A stretch of DNA of 64,000 nucleotides, taken from assembly GCF_012271765.1 (NCBI RefSeq), contig NZ_VRKO01000016.1, forward strand, positions 124,001 to 188,000, given 5' to 3'. The first letter of the stretch is position 1. Each line of letters starts with the position of its first letter. Positions 28,859 through 40,113 of the stretch are shown here, one piece after another. The position numbers and the translations under genes are program-made. The stretch is from Erwinia rhapontici. GTDB taxonomy: Bacteria; Pseudomonadota; Gammaproteobacteria; Enterobacterales; Enterobacteriaceae. A model generated the notes under the pieces. That model saw only the letters and a list, made by a program, of their open reading frames with translations, was not told the origin of the DNA and made no database searches.

Positions 28859-30571
28859 TCAGAACGTTTCCCAGTGGTCATTGCTGGTGGATGCCAGCGC
28901 AGGCCGTGGAGCCGCTAATGCTTTGGATTGACTGCCTGTGTTGCTGGTTTTTACCGTGGCTGCTGCGGCACCATTCAATTTAAAGGCTGATACCGCCTGA
29001 GTCAGACGCGCCGCTTGTTCTTCCAGAGACGCCGCCGCAGAAGACGCTTCTTCTACCAGTGAGGCATTCTGCTGGGTGACGTTGTCCATCTCGGTCACTG
29101 CCATACTCACCTGCTGAATGCCTTTACTCTGCTCGTCAGAGGCAGCAGCAATCTCCGCCATAATATCGGTCACCCGACGGACGGCATCAACAATTTCACC
29201 CATCGTATTACCGGCGTGGCCAACCTGTGCCGAACCTTTGCCGATCAAATCTACCGATTCAGCTATCAGTCCTTCGATCTCTTTCGCTGCACCGGCGCTG
29301 CGCTGCGCCAGATTGCGAACTTCGCTGGCCACCACGGCAAAACCACGACCTTGCTCACCGGCGCGTGCAGCTTCAACGGCGGCGTTCAGTGCCAGAATGT
29401 TAGTCTGGAAGGCGATGCTGTTAATCACCGTAGTGATTTCGGCAATTTTCTTCGAGCTGGTGGAAATATTATTCATGGTATTCACCACGCCAGTGACAAT
29501 ATCGCCACCCTGGCGTGCTTTGCCGGAGGCATCCGAGGCGAGCTGGCTGGCATGATGAGCATTCTCAGCGTTCTGTTTCACCGTCGCAGTCAGTTCTTCC
29601 ATACTCGCGGCGGTTTGTTCCAGCGCCGAGGCCTGCTGCTCGGTACGGGAAGAGAGGTCGGTATTGCCCGCTGATATTTCGCTGGAGCCTTGATAAATCG
29701 CTACGGCTCCTTCACGCACGGTGCCAACGGTTTTCACTAAGGCCTGCTGCATCAGCTGCAGATTATTCCCCAGACTGCCAATTTCACTGCGTCCCCAGTT
29801 TTGCAGTGGCGCGGTCAGATCGCCACGGGAAATATGTTCAATGCGTTCTACCGCCTGGCGTAATGGGGTAATAACCACCCGGCGCAAGAAGATAAAGGTC
29901 GCCAGGGTTAATAACAGCGCAAGGCCAAACGCGCCTGCCATCATAATAAAGCCGAGACGGGTTTGAGAGGCGGCCTGCACATTAATCGCTTCCGCGCGTT
30001 CGGTACGGATCTTAATGGCTTTTAACAGCACCGCGTTATACGCATCGTCCAGCTTGCGGGTGTAGTCAGTTTCCTGGGCAATAACGCCTTCAAAGCTCCC
30101 ATCGGAAGCACTTTTTACCATCGGCATGACGCCCTGAGTGATATATGCCTCAAAACGGGTTTTCAGTTCGCCATCCAGCGCTTCATCAGCCGGCGTTTTT
30201 ACCCGGCGGTTGAGATAGGCATTAAAGCTTTCGCGTGCCGATTTAATGCGTGCCTGAGTTTTGTCGAGGTTGGTTTTGAACTCATCCATCTCACCAATAC
30301 GTGCGGAAGCTCCTGCGTGGACTACGGTCAGGCGTGCCGTACGTAAATGGTTGGAACTGTTAGAAAGCGCCATACGTACCTGAATCTCTTCCGTCACATC
30401 ATTCAGTGACTGATTACTCTGAATCAAAAAGTAGCTGGCGAGGCCGATACACAGGGCAAAAAGTAGCAAAATTCCGCCAAGAATGGCGGCGAACAATGGA
30501 ACCAGACGCAGGTGTTGCCAGAAGCTGATAGCCTGATGTTCGTTAGATTGTAATTGTGATTTCATATCCAT
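28859..30571 (-). CDS. Methyl-accepting chemotaxis protein
   Basis: A 570-aa class I chemoreceptor. It has membrane helices at about 27-50 and 205-228, a four-helix-bundle periplasmic domain of the Tar/Tsr type between them, a HAMP domain, and the signalling hairpin EQGRGFAVVASEVRNLAQRSA. The C-terminal HWETF fits the CheR/CheB tether (xWxxF). Ligand unknown; the periplasmic RTARLTVVHAGAS helix resembles the amino-acid binders, but this is not decisive. A sigma-28-like promoter lies upstream. It interrupts the rcsA-dsrB order. Confidence 0.93.
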   Translation of the reverse strand: MDMKSQLQSNEHQAISFWQHLRLVPLFAAILGGILLLFALCIGLASYFLIQSNQSLNDVTEEIQVRMALSNSSNHLRTARLTVVHAGASARIGEMDEFKTNLDKTQARIKSARESFNAYLNRRVKTPADEALDGELKTRFEAYITQGVMPMVKSASDGSFEGVIAQETDYTRKLDDAYNAVLLKAIKIRTERAEAINVQAASQTRLGFIMMAGAFGLALLLTLATFIFLRRVVITPLRQAVERIEHISRGDLTAPLQNWGRSEIGSLGNNLQLMQQALVKTVGTVREGAVAIYQGSSEISAGNTDLSSRTEQQASALEQTAASMEELTATVKQNAENAHHASQLASDASGKARQGGDIVTGVVNTMNNISTSSKKIAEITTVINSIAFQTNILALNAAVEAARAGEQGRGFAVVASEVRNLAQRSAGAAKEIEGLIAESVDLIGKGSAQVGHAGNTMGEIVDAVRRVTDIMAEIAAASDEQSKGIQQVSMAVTEMDNVTQQNASLVEEASSAAASLEEQAARLTQAVSAFKLNGAAAATVKTSNTGSQSKALAAPRPALASTSNDHWETF

Positions 30572-30618
30572 TGCTCTCTGTCAGGTAGGGACGAAGTCAT
30601 ACTCCGGTCGTCTACAAA

Positions 30619-30645
30619 ACATCGGCATACGGGCTAAAAGGATTA
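30619..30645 (-). promoter_or_regulatory. Sigma-28 (FliA) promoter of the chemoreceptor gene
   Basis: On the minus strand TAATCCTT, 11 nt, GCCGATGT. The consensus is TAAAGTTT-N11-GCCGATAA: spacing is exact, with 5/8 and 6/8 matches. It is about 50 nt before the start codon. Confidence 0.7.
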
Positions 30646-30730
30646 GGGCTGGAAGTGCGAGCAGGCTCACAAAATGAGTATTATCTGATAGGAGGCGGGG
30701 GGCCGGTGAGTACCAGCCTCCCCTGGATGA

Positions 30731-31366
30731 TTATCTTACGTTGACATAAATACCGCTGGTAACGTTATCAGTTAAACGAACCACATGATAAATAACCTGC
30801 TTGTTATGCGTTTTTATTTTACGTTTGATATTACCTTTGTGTGATGACACCGTTTTCGCTTTTATTTGCATTTTATCTGAAATCTGAATGGTGTCGTGAC
30901 CTGACATCCACATCTTCAGCATGTTTGACTCCGTCTGACTGAGCGTCAGTGGATGTACGTCGAAGCCCGAAGAATAGCGAGGTGACAGATTAAGTTTCTT
31001 TTGAAAGTACGTGCTAAGTAATGAATCCAGGGTCGACGGCTTTATCGATTTTGATGTAATAATCAGATTCTTACGAACGTAGAGGTATTCCTCAAAATGG
31101 ATATTAGAGATGGCCATAAAAATGAAAAACAACGTATCAGGATGCTGCATAATAATGTTTCTGATTCGTTGGCTTGCATCGGATTCATGAATGAAGCAAT
31201 CTTCATTAATAAAAACAACGCCGGGTTGAAGCTGCTGGCACTTTATTTGTAACTGCTCAATATCGTTAACTGAGGTTATATTTTTCTTTTTAACCCCTTT
31301 CACTGCCATATAGTCAGTTAAACCTAGCCGTGTATAGTTACATGAATCCATAATAATCGTTGGCAT
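30731..31366 (-). CDS. rcsA: Capsule regulator RcsA
   Basis: RcsA is an unstable LuxR/FixJ-type auxiliary regulator that pairs with RcsB to activate exopolysaccharide genes (colanic acid, amylovoran, stewartan) and repress flhDC. It is 211 aa. The N-terminal receiver-like domain lacks a phospho-acceptor pattern, and the C-terminal helix-turn-helix ([20 protein letters not shown]) is nearly identical to E. coli. ATG 31366 ([16 protein letters not shown]) is chosen by homology over the start 18 nt upstream. Confidence 0.95.
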   Translation of the reverse strand: MPTIIMDSCNYTRLGLTDYMAVKGVKKKNITSVNDIEQLQIKCQQLQPGVVFINEDCFIHESDASQRIRNIIMQHPDTLFFIFMAISNIHFEEYLYVRKNLIITSKSIKPSTLDSLLSTYFQKKLNLSPRYSSGFDVHPLTLSQTESNMLKMWMSGHDTIQISDKMQIKAKTVSSHKGNIKRKIKTHNKQVIYHVVRLTDNVTSGIYVNVR

Positions 31367-32013
31367 AATAGCGACCCTCACCAATTTGTTATCCGTTTAA
31401 ATCAACGATGAATTACGCGCGTTCGGTACGAGAGCAAGAGTTCTGTTTCACGGTCTTGTTATATTTACCCAGCGTTAGCAAAGCTTGCCATTGACGGCGA
31501 GGGTACTTAATTCATCCTTGCTGACAGGTAGTTTGAGTTTTGACGAGGTGAAAACCTGTCTGAGTACCAGGGTCAGTGCAAAAGCAGAGGTTCCGCTTAG
31601 CAATCTGACTTAACACAGCATTTGACGCAGCTTTCTGCCTGCATCGACACACTATCGCGCAGAAAACAGAAAACTCTGATAGGACGATTCTTAAAAACAT
31701 TCATTTTCCGAAAGTGTAGACTCACGGAGTGCATTGACAATGCCGGAAAATGTATTTTAAAACAAGGAAAACCGCGAAAAATAAAATTCCCATAAAAAAC
31801 AGTCGTTTGAGTGTTTTTTAACCGTTAACTCTTTCGCAACAAATCATCGGTTTGAGGGGATAAAATACGCTAAGTGCGTTTTAATAAGAATGATTTTCAT
31901 CGTGCTAGTGCATTTATCAGAATTTCCTTAAGGATATTCTGCAAATAATGGCCCAAAAAATACACAGATGTATTTTCAACGCTTAACAATAACTTTGCAC
32001 AAAAATGAGAATA
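31367..32013. other. Long AT-rich region between fliR and rcsA
   Basis: About 650 bp without a convincing gene. It must hold the rcsA promoter and leader. It contains the 24-bp dyad at 31918-31941. Short open frames here lack ribosome sites. The low G+C contrasts with both neighbours and is typical of H-NS-bound promoter regions; rcsA is H-NS-silenced in E. coli. Confidence 0.6.
31918..31941. promoter_or_regulatory. Near-perfect 24-bp palindrome with two RcsAB-like half boxes
   Basis: CAGAATTTCCTTAAGGATATTCTG is symmetric except at one base pair position. Each strand gives a TAAGGA(A/T)ATTCTG sequence matching about 10 of 14 RcsAB consensus positions. It lies about 550 bp upstream of rcsA and just past the fliR stop. 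No T-run follows, so it is unlikely to be a terminator. Confidence 0.45.
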
Positions 32014-32020
32014 GGTAAGT

Positions 32021-32806
32021 TTACTTACCGGGTAATTCACTGAGCAACGTTGCCAGCAAGTCGAACACTTCACTGAACAAATGTTCGCAGAAGGGCGCTA
32101 GCAGCGGCATCATCAGGCTAATGAACACCATACCGATTGATAAGGTAACAGGGAAACCAATAGCGAAAACGGAGAGTTGAGGTGAAACGCGGTTTAACAA
32201 ACCCAGGGCCAGGTTTAAGGTGAGTAACAGAGTGATTAACGGTAGCGCTAATCTCATGCCATTAAGGAAAATCAGGCCTGCCGCTTTGGTCAGGGCCATA
32301 AACGCATTGCCGTTAAGCGGTTCCCCGCCGATGGGCAATGTATGAAAACTGTCGGCAACCATCGAAATCAGCCACAGATGACCGTTGAACGACAGAAACA
32401 GCAGCATGGCCAGCATATCCAGAAAGCGTGCCAGTACCGGCATATTCAGGCGGCTGCTCGGATCGAAGAAGGTGGCAAAGGATAATCCCATCTGCAAACC
32501 TATCACTTCACCCGCTGTGCGCACGGCGGCAAACGCAAACTGCATGGTGAAACCAATCGATACGCCAATCAGTATCTGTTGGATTAGCAGCCAGAAACCA
32601 CCGACAGAGAACAAGGTAACGGTAGTGGGGGGTAAGGAAGGCACCAGTACCCAGGTAATCATCACACCCAGCCCGATTTTGACTTTACGACTGATGGATT
32701 TTTCATTCAGTAACGGCGCAGACATGATCAAAGCCAGCACACGGGCGAGGGGCCAGAAAAGCTGACTTATCCAGAACAACAGTTGACTACTGTCAAAAAG
32801 AATCAT
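32021..32806 (-). CDS. fliR: Flagellar export protein FliR
   Basis: Part of the FliPQR export gate of the flagellar type III secretion apparatus. 261 aa, about six membrane segments, close to E. coli FliR in length and sequence ([26 protein letters not shown] segment). It shares one base with the fliQ stop. Last gene of the fliF-R transcription unit. Confidence 0.97.
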   Translation of the reverse strand: MILFDSSQLLFWISQLFWPLARVLALIMSAPLLNEKSISRKVKIGLGVMITWVLVPSLPPTTVTLFSVGGFWLLIQQILIGVSIGFTMQFAFAAVRTAGEVIGLQMGLSFATFFDPSSRLNMPVLARFLDMLAMLLFLSFNGHLWLISMVADSFHTLPIGGEPLNGNAFMALTKAAGLIFLNGMRLALPLITLLLTLNLALGLLNRVSPQLSVFAIGFPVTLSIGMVFISLMMPLLAPFCEHLFSEVFDLLATLLSELPGK

Positions 32807-33075
32807 TATCCGATCATATACGGCAGGTTACTGAACAGAGTGCGCATATAGTCGAGCACCAGGTTCAGCATCCAGGGGCCGGCAATCACGATAGTGGTGA
32901 CAACCGCCAGGATCTTAGGAATAAAGGAGAGCGTCTGTTCGTTGATCTGGGTTGCCGCCTGTAACAGGCTGATAAGAAAACCACTGACCAGCGCAGCCAG
33001 CAGCAGCGGAGCCGCCAGCGCCAGCGCAATCAACATGGCATCATGCCCCAGTACCATTACCGATTCAGGTGTCAT
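32806..33075 (-). CDS. fliQ: Flagellar export protein FliQ
   Basis: 89 aa with two membrane helices, forming the FliPQR export gate. The family pattern [18 protein letters not shown] is present. It sits between fliP (15 nt upstream) and fliR (1-nt overlap). Confidence 0.97.
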   Translation of the reverse strand: MTPESVMVLGHDAMLIALALAAPLLLAALVSGFLISLLQAATQINEQTLSFIPKILAVVTTIVIAGPWMLNLVLDYMRTLFSNLPYMIG

Positions 33076-33090
33076 TGTCGTGGCTCCGGG

Positions 33091-33828
33091 TTAGGAATAG
33101 AAACTTTGGGCCAGCGAACCGACCAGCAACTGCCAGCCATCAACCAGCACAAACAGCATGAGCTTAAAGGGTAGCGATATGGTCGCCGGTGGCACCATCA
33201 TCATCCCGAGAGCCATCAATACGCTGGCGACCACCAGGTCGATAATCAGGAACGGAATAAAAACGGTAAAACCAATCTGGAACGCCGTTTTCAGTTCGCT
33301 GGTGACGTAAGCCGGCAGCAGAATACGCATCGGTACGGCTTCGGGGCCGGCGATTGGCGGTGTGTTGGCTAAACGGGCAAACAGTGCCAGGTCACCTTCA
33401 CGCGTCTGACGCAGCATAAACTCACGCAGCGGCTGGGAACCTTTCTCAATGGCTTCCTGCATGCTGATTTTGTCTTCACTGAACGGTTGATAGGCATCGG
33501 TATAAATTTTGTCGAACACCGGGCCCATAATAAAGAAGGTCAGAAACAGTGCCAAACCCAGTAAAACCTGGTTCGGTGGTGCAGACGGTGTACCGAGTGC
33601 ACTTCGCAGCAGCCCAAAAACGATAATGATGCGCGTAAAGCTGGTCATCATCAGTAAGATGGCTGGCAGGAAGGTCAGCGAGGTAATAAACACCAGTGTC
33701 TGAACGGGCAGTGACCAACTCTGGCCGCCATTGGCCATCGGTTTGCTGATCAGGCCCGGTAACTGGGCATAAACATCAGGTGCCAGCATCAGCAGGCCGA
33801 GCAGCAGCAGTGGAAGGGTGCGTTTCAT
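33091..33828 (-). CDS. fliP: Flagellar export protein FliP
   Basis: 245 aa. It has a cleavable N-terminal signal peptide (cut expected after DVYA), unusual among export-gate proteins but typical of FliP, then four membrane helices. [32 protein letters not shown] is the family signature region. It overlaps fliO by 4 nt. Confidence 0.97.
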   Translation of the reverse strand: MKRTLPLLLLGLLMLAPDVYAQLPGLISKPMANGGQSWSLPVQTLVFITSLTFLPAILLMMTSFTRIIIVFGLLRSALGTPSAPPNQVLLGLALFLTFFIMGPVFDKIYTDAYQPFSEDKISMQEAIEKGSQPLREFMLRQTREGDLALFARLANTPPIAGPEAVPMRILLPAYVTSELKTAFQIGFTVFIPFLIIDLVVASVLMALGMMMVPPATISLPFKLMLFVLVDGWQLLVGSLAQSFYS

Positions 33829-34214
33829 TTTTTCTTCCCGGCGCTTTTCATTAATGACTGGAGAACCAGACGGAAATCGGGCTTTGGCTCCGCAGCGTCG
33901 GGTGTCTCTTGCTGAGGTTTGGCAGGCAGCGTGTGCAGATGGGTAATTTGCTGGGCAGTGACTCCCAGCACCAGACGCGCATCATCAACGTCGACAATCA
34001 CCACACGTTCACGTTGACCCAGCGAGCAGCTTGCACTGATATTCAGTGTCTGACTGCCGCTGCGCCGTGAAGCAAAACCGAATCGTTTTGCCACCCAGGC
34101 ACAGGCGAGAATAAGAATAATAATCGCCGCCAGCACGCCACTCACCTGAGTGAGCATTGAGCCGGTTGAAATGGCCGGTTGTGGGATGACCGGCTGCTGC
34201 TGCGTGGTATTCAT
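33825..34214 (-). CDS. fliO: Flagellar protein FliO
   Basis: 129 aa with one membrane helix near residues 22-42 and a small cytoplasmic domain ([16 protein letters not shown]). FliO assists assembly of the FliP ring. It is the least conserved protein of the operon. It starts directly after the fliN stop. Confidence 0.93.
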   Translation of the reverse strand: MNTTQQQPVIPQPAISTGSMLTQVSGVLAAIIILILACAWVAKRFGFASRRSGSQTLNISASCSLGQRERVVIVDVDDARLVLGVTAQQITHLHTLPAKPQQETPDAAEPKPDFRLVLQSLMKSAGKKK

Positions 34215-34616
34215 TTAGCGACTCAGACGACGCATACGTTCAGACGGGGTAATGATGTCGGTGATGCGCACGCCATACTTATCGGCCACCACGACCACTT
34301 CACCCTGAGCAATCAGATAACCGTTAATCAGGATATCCAGTGGCTCACCCGCTAATCCATCCAGTGCGACAACCGAACCTTGCGACAAGCGCAGCAGCTC
34401 TTTGATTGTCATTTTGGTACGGCCCAGTTCAACGGTCAGTTTGACCGGGATATCCATAATCATATCGATATCTTGCAGAGAACCGGACACATCGCCCACA
34501 TCCAGCGATTTAAATACGCTGTCGGTGGAAGAGGATTTTACCTGTTCATTCATTGCGTCAGCCCACAGGTCGTCCGCAGAGATGTCGTCATCGGACGGCT
34601 TATTCGTATCACTCAT
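34215..34616 (-). CDS. fliN: Flagellar motor switch protein FliN
   Basis: 133 aa. A variable acidic N-terminus (MSDTNKPSDDD) precedes the SpoA/SurfaceP domain, which is almost identical to E. coli (IKELLRLSQGSVVALDGLAG). FliN forms the lower C-ring and binds export components. ATG 34616 is chosen by homology; it overlaps fliM by 8 nt. Confidence 0.97.
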   Translation of the reverse strand: MSDTNKPSDDDISADDLWADAMNEQVKSSSTDSVFKSLDVGDVSGSLQDIDMIMDIPVKLTVELGRTKMTIKELLRLSQGSVVALDGLAGEPLDILINGYLIAQGEVVVVADKYGVRITDIITPSERMRRLSR

Positions 34617-35616
34617 CGGGCTGTTCCTCATTCAGCGAATTCAAAATCGGGTTGATCAGGTGTTCCACGCGCAGAGCGTACTGCTTATTCAGCGTTCCGT
34701 ACTGGCTGGTCAACACCGGCACGCCATCCACATGGGCGATAATGCGGTCCGGTTTTTCAATCGGTAATACGTCGCCAGGCTTCAAGGCCAGCAGACGTGA
34801 AATTCTCATCGATACTTCGGCAAAATTCGCCACCAGCTCCAGCTCAGAGTGCTGAACCTGTTTCACCAGCGTGTCACGCCAGTTTTCATCTTCACTGCGC
34901 GAGTTTTCTAACGGTGGGTTCACCAGCGTTTCACGCAGCGGTTCAATCATGCTGAATGGAATACAGATATTGAACTCACCGGTCAGGTTACCAATCTCAA
35001 CCTGGAACGGCGTGGTGACCACGATATCGTTAGGTGAGGTGGTGATGTTGGTGAACTTCACCTGCATCTCTGAACGGACGTACTCAACATCCAGTGGATA
35101 GATCGGCTTCCAGGCCTCACTGTAACAGTCGAGCGCCAGCTTCAGCATACGACGGATGACGCGTTGCTCAGTGTGGGTGAATTCACGTCCCTCGACTTTC
35201 GTCGGGAAACGGCCATCACCCCCAAACAGGTTATCTACGGCGATAAACACCAGACTCGGCGAGAAAACCACCAGCGCCGTGCCACGCAGCGGCTTGAGGT
35301 GGATAAGGTTAAGGTTAGTTGGCACCGGCAAATTGCGGGCAAACTCATGGTATGGCTGAATCTTGATCGCGCCGACCGAAATATCCGGGCTGCGGCGCAA
35401 CAGATTAAACAGCGCCATACGATAAGAACGCGCAAAACGTTCGTTAATGATCTCCAGTGCCTGCAGACGCTCACGAACCACGCGGCGCTGGGTATTGGGA
35501 TCATAGGGGCGAATGTCGCTCTCGCCACCGCTACTGACCTTATCTTCTGTCGCACTATCGCTGTCGCCATTGAGTAGTGCGTCAATTTCTGCCTGAGAAA
35601 GAATGCTATCGCCCAT
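34609..35616 (-). CDS. fliM: Flagellar motor switch protein FliM
   Basis: 335 aa. The N-terminal CheY-P-binding peptide LSQAEIDALLNGDSD is intact, followed by a CheC-like middle domain and a C-terminal SpoA domain. FliM sets rotation direction when CheY-P binds. It lies 9 nt after fliL. Confidence 0.98.
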   Translation of the reverse strand: MGDSILSQAEIDALLNGDSDSATEDKVSSGGESDIRPYDPNTQRRVVRERLQALEIINERFARSYRMALFNLLRRSPDISVGAIKIQPYHEFARNLPVPTNLNLIHLKPLRGTALVVFSPSLVFIAVDNLFGGDGRFPTKVEGREFTHTEQRVIRRMLKLALDCYSEAWKPIYPLDVEYVRSEMQVKFTNITTSPNDIVVTTPFQVEIGNLTGEFNICIPFSMIEPLRETLVNPPLENSRSEDENWRDTLVKQVQHSELELVANFAEVSMRISRLLALKPGDVLPIEKPDRIIAHVDGVPVLTSQYGTLNKQYALRVEHLINPILNSLNEEQPDE

Positions 35617-35625
35617 AAATATCCA

Positions 35626-36108
35626 TCACCGCAGAATGAAGGCCGTGAAGAGGACATCTGTCACGACCTGCTGTGGTTGTCCCTGCACCAGCGGAGGTGC
35701 CAGTACCTGTTTTATCTGTGCTACTAATGCCTGCTTGCCTTGTTCATTCGCTAACGCCGAGGCACTTTGACGTGAAAGCAACAGCAGCAGACGACTACGG
35801 ACTTCCGGGAGATAATCATTCATACGACGACGCGATTCTTCGTCTGGCAAACGCAGCGTAAAGCCCACGTACAGCACACGATCCGGGTCGTTATCTGGGT
35901 TGATCAAATTAACCGTAAAAGTATCCAGAGCAAAAAACACCGGCGCAGGTGGCGGCTCCGGCTTTGCTGCCGCAGCGGCATCTGCCGGAGTTTTCATCAT
36001 GCGCCAGACTGTATAGCCCGCCACGCTGCAAGCGACCAGAGTCACAATGAGTAACACCGGTATCAGGAGCTTACGTTTGCCGCTTTTGGCTTTAGCGTTA
36101 TCAGTCAT
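35626..36108 (-). CDS. fliL: Flagellar basal body protein FliL
   Basis: 160 aa with one N-terminal membrane helix (about 14-35), a short Ala/Pro-rich linker and a periplasmic domain ([20 protein letters not shown]). FliL supports stator function under load. A 148-nt gap separates it from fliK; that gap shows no gene. Confidence 0.96.
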   Translation of the reverse strand: MTDNAKAKSGKRKLLIPVLLIVTLVACSVAGYTVWRMMKTPADAAAAAKPEPPPAPVFFALDTFTVNLINPDNDPDRVLYVGFTLRLPDEESRRRMNDYLPEVRSRLLLLLSRQSASALANEQGKQALVAQIKQVLAPPLVQGQPQQVVTDVLFTAFILR

Positions 36109-36256
36109 ATTAGCTGTAACTTCCTGTGATTATTTTCGGGGGCGGTGCCACGTAATCCACTGTCCCACGGCGTTATGACAAATTATCCCGCGTCTTGCGC
36201 CAAACAATAGGCAGAAAAGACGCGAGTTTTGCCATCAGCTTACGCGTTTGTTGCCG

Positions 36257-37558
36257 TCAGGCGAAAATATCAACAGCATTGGAGCCGGCTGCGCGCGCCT
36301 GCAGGGCGGCAGGAACGGCAATTGGCGTCACATCACTGTCATTTTCTGTAGCAAGACTAAACGGGCTTCCGTTGTTATTGCGCTGCTGTTCCTGCTGACC
36401 AGCAAAAGACTGGCCTTGCTGGAACGCATCGCTACTGACATTACTTTGACCCAGGTTGATGCCACTCTCAGCCAGAGAGGCGCGCAGTTGAGGCAATGCT
36501 GCCTCCAGTGCGGCCCGCACCTGGCTCTGATTTGACACCATACTCAGCTGGGCCTGGTCATTATCCAGTTTCAGGCTGATCTGGATACTGCCCAGGTCCT
36601 GCGGATGCAGATGCAACTCGGCGGTCTGTTGCCCGTTGCGACTGAACATCAGGATCTGTTGTCCCAGTGCCTGCTGCCATTCCGGGCTTCCCAACTGAGA
36701 ATTCAGCAGAGGAGTTGCCGGTGCACTTACCATCGAGGTTGACGTCGGGGTAAGTAATGAAGACGCGGTACTGATCACATTATTGGTTATCGTCGCGGTA
36801 GGGGCAGAACTTGAATTTTCTTTATCGATATCTTTGCTGACATTGCTCATAACCTGCTGAAAAGCCGGGTCGAGAGTCACTGCACCTGGATTTACCGACG
36901 TTTTGCCTGTGCCCGTGCCGTCAGAAGATTTTGCACTAACGGGAACCAAAAGGGCATTATTGCTGTTTTTAGCGTCTGCGCTAGTGGCATCCCCTTCTTC
37001 CGTTGTCACTTTACCCAGGGCCGCACTCAGCGCATTCAGCGTCGATTGTTTATCGCTTTTATTCAGCCCAGCGGTGAGCAGATCGCTACTTTTTGCCGTA
37101 GCACTGGCAACCGGAACAGCGGCGTTGTTCGGCAGCATGGCATAAAGCGCCTGCAATGCCTGAAGATCGCTGTCGCTGAGTGTCACCGCAGGTGCCTCTT
37201 TCTCATCCGTCGCCACATCGTCTTTGGTAGCGATTTTTGCCTGCTGTGGCTGCAAGAGGGCCGTCAGTGTATCGGGCTTATCCAGAGCGGCCAGCAGATC
37301 GCTGATGCCCGGCTTCTTAGCCTCTTTACCGTCATCACTGGCTGCAACCTCGACGCCATCGACTGCCACACCCGTTCCACCCTGTTGGGCCAGGGTGAGC
37401 AGGCGGTTGCCTAAAAGCGTCAGGAAGCCCTGCTGCGAGGTCTCCCCACCCACCGTTAATTCACTGCCGGTGCTGTCGAGAGTACTGTCGCCGGTGCTGC
37501 TGACTTTCGCGCTGCCGGTGGTTGCCGTCGTCGTGACCGCAGTTGGTAAGGTAATCAT
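36257..37558 (-). CDS. fliK: Flagellar hook-length control protein FliK
   Basis: 433 aa. The long low-complexity N-terminal ruler is rich in Ala, Ser, Thr and Asp. The conserved C-terminal domain (about 285-385; [19 protein letters not shown]) switches export specificity. The sequence matches E. coli FliK only in the C-terminal part, as usual. It overlaps fliJ by 4 nt. Confidence 0.95.
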   Translation of the reverse strand: MITLPTAVTTTATTGSAKVSSTGDSTLDSTGSELTVGGETSQQGFLTLLGNRLLTLAQQGGTGVAVDGVEVAASDDGKEAKKPGISDLLAALDKPDTLTALLQPQQAKIATKDDVATDEKEAPAVTLSDSDLQALQALYAMLPNNAAVPVASATAKSSDLLTAGLNKSDKQSTLNALSAALGKVTTEEGDATSADAKNSNNALLVPVSAKSSDGTGTGKTSVNPGAVTLDPAFQQVMSNVSKDIDKENSSSAPTATITNNVISTASSLLTPTSTSMVSAPATPLLNSQLGSPEWQQALGQQILMFSRNGQQTAELHLHPQDLGSIQISLKLDNDQAQLSMVSNQSQVRAALEAALPQLRASLAESGINLGQSNVSSDAFQQGQSFAGQQEQQRNNNGSPFSLATENDSDVTPIAVPAALQARAAGSNAVDIFA

Positions 37559-38001
37559 TCGCCTTTCCTCAATGATGCCCGTTGGGCAAATTCATCCATC
37601 CGTTTCTGATCGAGACGGTTTTCTTGTAACAGGGCGGTAGCCAGCGCGCGTGACTGAAGAGTCTCGTAGGCGTGCAGCCGTTGTTGTTTGTCGCGCCACA
37701 GGCGCAATGCATTTTCCACGCGCGTATTCCAGTGCAGCAGTTGCTGACGATGTTGCTCAATCGCGTTTTCCAGCGTCTGAATAAACTGGTGATAGTTGTA
37801 CCAACGGGTACTGGCTATCCCTTCGCTCATGGTGTTGTTAAGGTTCTTGCGGTATTCGTCCTGATAATTGAGCAGCATGTTGAGCTGCTCATCGGCCTGT
37901 TTTTGCGCTCGACGCACGTCACCTAACTGAATGGCGGCTTTTTCCACATCTTTGTGCGCCAGATCGCGCAGCGTATCAATGGCTGAGACTGTTTTTGTCA
38001 T
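37555..38001 (-). CDS. fliJ: Flagellar export chaperone FliJ
   Basis: 148 aa, nearly all alpha-helical coiled coil. FliJ is the central stalk that works with ATPase FliI and with FlhA. Start ATG 38001 ([15 protein letters not shown]). It follows fliI after 58 nt. Confidence 0.96.
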   Translation of the reverse strand: MTKTVSAIDTLRDLAHKDVEKAAIQLGDVRRAQKQADEQLNMLLNYQDEYRKNLNNTMSEGIASTRWYNYHQFIQTLENAIEQHRQQLLHWNTRVENALRLWRDKQQRLHAYETLQSRALATALLQENRLDQKRMDEFAQRASLRKGE

Positions 38002-38059
38002 AAAGCCCTCCAGTCAGGCGGCATCACGGCACAGGGCGTGATGCGACTTCAGATGAAAC

Positions 38060-39421
38060 TTAACCAAAAATCGCCTGCAAATGCAGGCTGGCATCGTCGA
38101 AGGTGCTGCGCTCAAACATACCCTGTTGCAGGAAGGCTTCCAGTTCAGGGTAGAGTTTGATCGCTTTATCCAGCGTTGGGTCGGTTCCCGCCGCATAGGC
38201 GCCCACGCTGACCAAATCACGGTTGCGCTGATAGCTCGACAGCAGCTGTTTAAACTGACGCACGCGGGCGTAATGGGTCTCATCAATCAGGTGTGCCATT
38301 ACGCGGCTGATCGAGGCTTCAATATCAATGGCCGGATAGTGGCCGGATTCCGCCAGGCGGCGTGACAGAACGATATGGCCATCAAGGATGGCGCGGGCTG
38401 AGTCAGCGATGGGATCCTGCTGGTCATCCCCTTCGGTCAGAACGGTATAGAAAGCGGTAATCGAACCACCGCCGTCGATGCCATTACCGGCACGTTCTAC
38501 CAGTGCAGGCAATTTCGCGAACACGGAAGGCGGATAGCCTTTGGTCGCAGGGGGTTCACCGATGGCCAGGGCAATTTCACGCTGCGCCATGGCATAACGC
38601 GTCAGGGAGTCCATGATCAGCAGCACGTGCTGGCCACGGTCACGAAAATCTTCGGCAATACGCGTGGCGTACGAAGCACCCTGCATACGCAGGAGGGGAG
38701 AGACATCGGCCGGGGCGGCAATCACTACCGAACGCGCACGTCCTTCTGTGCCGAGGATATTCTCGATAAAGTCTTTCACTTCACGGCCACGCTCACCAAT
38801 CAGGCCCACGACAATCACGTCGGCTTTGGTATAACGGGCCATCATGCCCAGCAACACACTTTTACCCACGCCGGAACCGGCAAACAGGCCCATACGCTGG
38901 CCGCGTCCGACGGTGAGCAGGGCGTTAATCGCACGCACACCGGTATCCAGCACATCGGTAATCGGCGTACGCTGCAACGGGTTAAAAGGCGGGGTATTCA
39001 GCGGTGCGCGATAGCCGGTTTCAGGTGCAGGCAGCCCGTCCAGCGGGCGGCCGCTGCCGTCCAGCACGCGGCCAAGCAGTTCCGGGCCCAGCATCATCTG
39101 TTTACCGCTGTTCTGTTTGTCGCCGGCGATACGTGCGTACACGCGCGCTCCGGGCAAAATACCTTCAACTTCTTCCAGCGGCATCAGCAGCAGCTTCTGG
39201 CCGTTAAACCCCACCACTTCACTTTCCACTTCGCTAACGCCCTGGCTGTCGTGACGTTCAATCACACAGGTGGCGCCCAGCGGCAGTTGCAGCCCGGTCG
39301 CTTCCAGTACCAGACCGGTAGCGCGGATCAAACGACCATAACGACGGACGTCCGGCACTTGTGCCAGACGTTGTTCGAAGTTGTCGAGTGCGCCAAGCCA
39401 GCGCGACAGGCGAGTGGTCAT
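38060..39421 (-). CDS. fliI: Flagellar export ATPase FliI
   Basis: 453 aa, F1-ATPase beta-like. Walker A is [15 protein letters not shown] and the Walker B region [17 protein letters not shown]. FliI forms the hexamer that unloads export substrates. It shares one base with the fliH stop. Confidence 0.98.
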   Translation of the reverse strand: MTTRLSRWLGALDNFEQRLAQVPDVRRYGRLIRATGLVLEATGLQLPLGATCVIERHDSQGVSEVESEVVGFNGQKLLLMPLEEVEGILPGARVYARIAGDKQNSGKQMMLGPELLGRVLDGSGRPLDGLPAPETGYRAPLNTPPFNPLQRTPITDVLDTGVRAINALLTVGRGQRMGLFAGSGVGKSVLLGMMARYTKADVIVVGLIGERGREVKDFIENILGTEGRARSVVIAAPADVSPLLRMQGASYATRIAEDFRDRGQHVLLIMDSLTRYAMAQREIALAIGEPPATKGYPPSVFAKLPALVERAGNGIDGGGSITAFYTVLTEGDDQQDPIADSARAILDGHIVLSRRLAESGHYPAIDIEASISRVMAHLIDETHYARVRQFKQLLSSYQRNRDLVSVGAYAAGTDPTLDKAIKLYPELEAFLQQGMFERSTFDDASLHLQAIFG

Positions 39422-40113
39422 TATAATTCTCCCGGTGCGGCCAGGCGGCAGAGTTCGTGCCAGCGGGTGGCAATACTGGCATCCAGATCGCCATCTTCCG
39501 CGCTGACCTTGCAGCCGCCGGGATGGATGGTACTGTCACCGAGCAGACGCCAGCCGTGCAGGCTGAGCGTCGCGCCCAGCGTGGTTTCCACGCGGGGCAA
39601 ATCGTCGGGATGGACGCGCAACGTAGGTTTGCCGCTGAACATCGGTTCCTGTTGCAACATGCCCTGAATCTGACGCAGCAGGGCGGTACCGTCGACGTGA
39701 GGCGCCTGGCCAATCACCTGACGGGCCGCTTCCAGTGCCAACTGCATCAGACGTGAGGCAATCACGCTATCCAGTGCTTCCAGCGTATGGTGAAACTCGG
39801 AAACCAACTGCTGCATACGCGCCTGTAATGGCGCCTGCTGCTGCTGTGCCTCTGCCAGACCCTGTTGAAAACCAGCGTCATAGCCGGCTTTCTGACCTTC
39901 AGAAAAACCGCGCTGCTGCCCTTCGGCGTAACCCAGACCCTGGGCTTCGTTGCGGACCTGAGCCTGCAACTGTTCTAACTGAAACTGCTGCTGCTCAATC
40001 GGGTCATCGGTAGTGACCTCGGGTAAGACCAGCTCTTCAAGCAGCGGACGATCCGGGCGCGCCAGGTCGTTTGGCTGCCAGCGTTGCCAAGGCAGTGACG
40101 CGTTATCAGACAT
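39421..40113 (-). CDS. fliH: Flagellar assembly protein FliH
   Basis: 230 aa. It contains a Gln/Gly helical repeat region ([19 protein letters not shown], GxxxG repeats) in the middle and a conserved C-terminus that binds FliI ([20 protein letters not shown]). ATG 40113 ([12 protein letters not shown]) is preferred by homology to a start 21 nt upstream; it overlaps fliG by 8 nt. Confidence 0.97.
   Translation of the reverse strand: MSDNASLPWQRWQPNDLARPDRPLLEELVLPEVTTDDPIEQQQFQLEQLQAQVRNEAQGLGYAEGQQRGFSEGQKAGYDAGFQQGLAEAQQQQAPLQARMQQLVSEFHHTLEALDSVIASRLMQLALEAARQVIGQAPHVDGTALLRQIQGMLQQEPMFSGKPTLRVHPDDLPRVETTLGATLSLHGWRLLGDSTIHPGGCKVSAEDGDLDASIATRWHELCRLAAPGEL

Noticed and set aside
38627..39667. 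346-codon frame opposite fliI
   Set aside because: Antisense to a conserved ATPase gene; Thr/His/Arg/Gln-rich shadow sequence.
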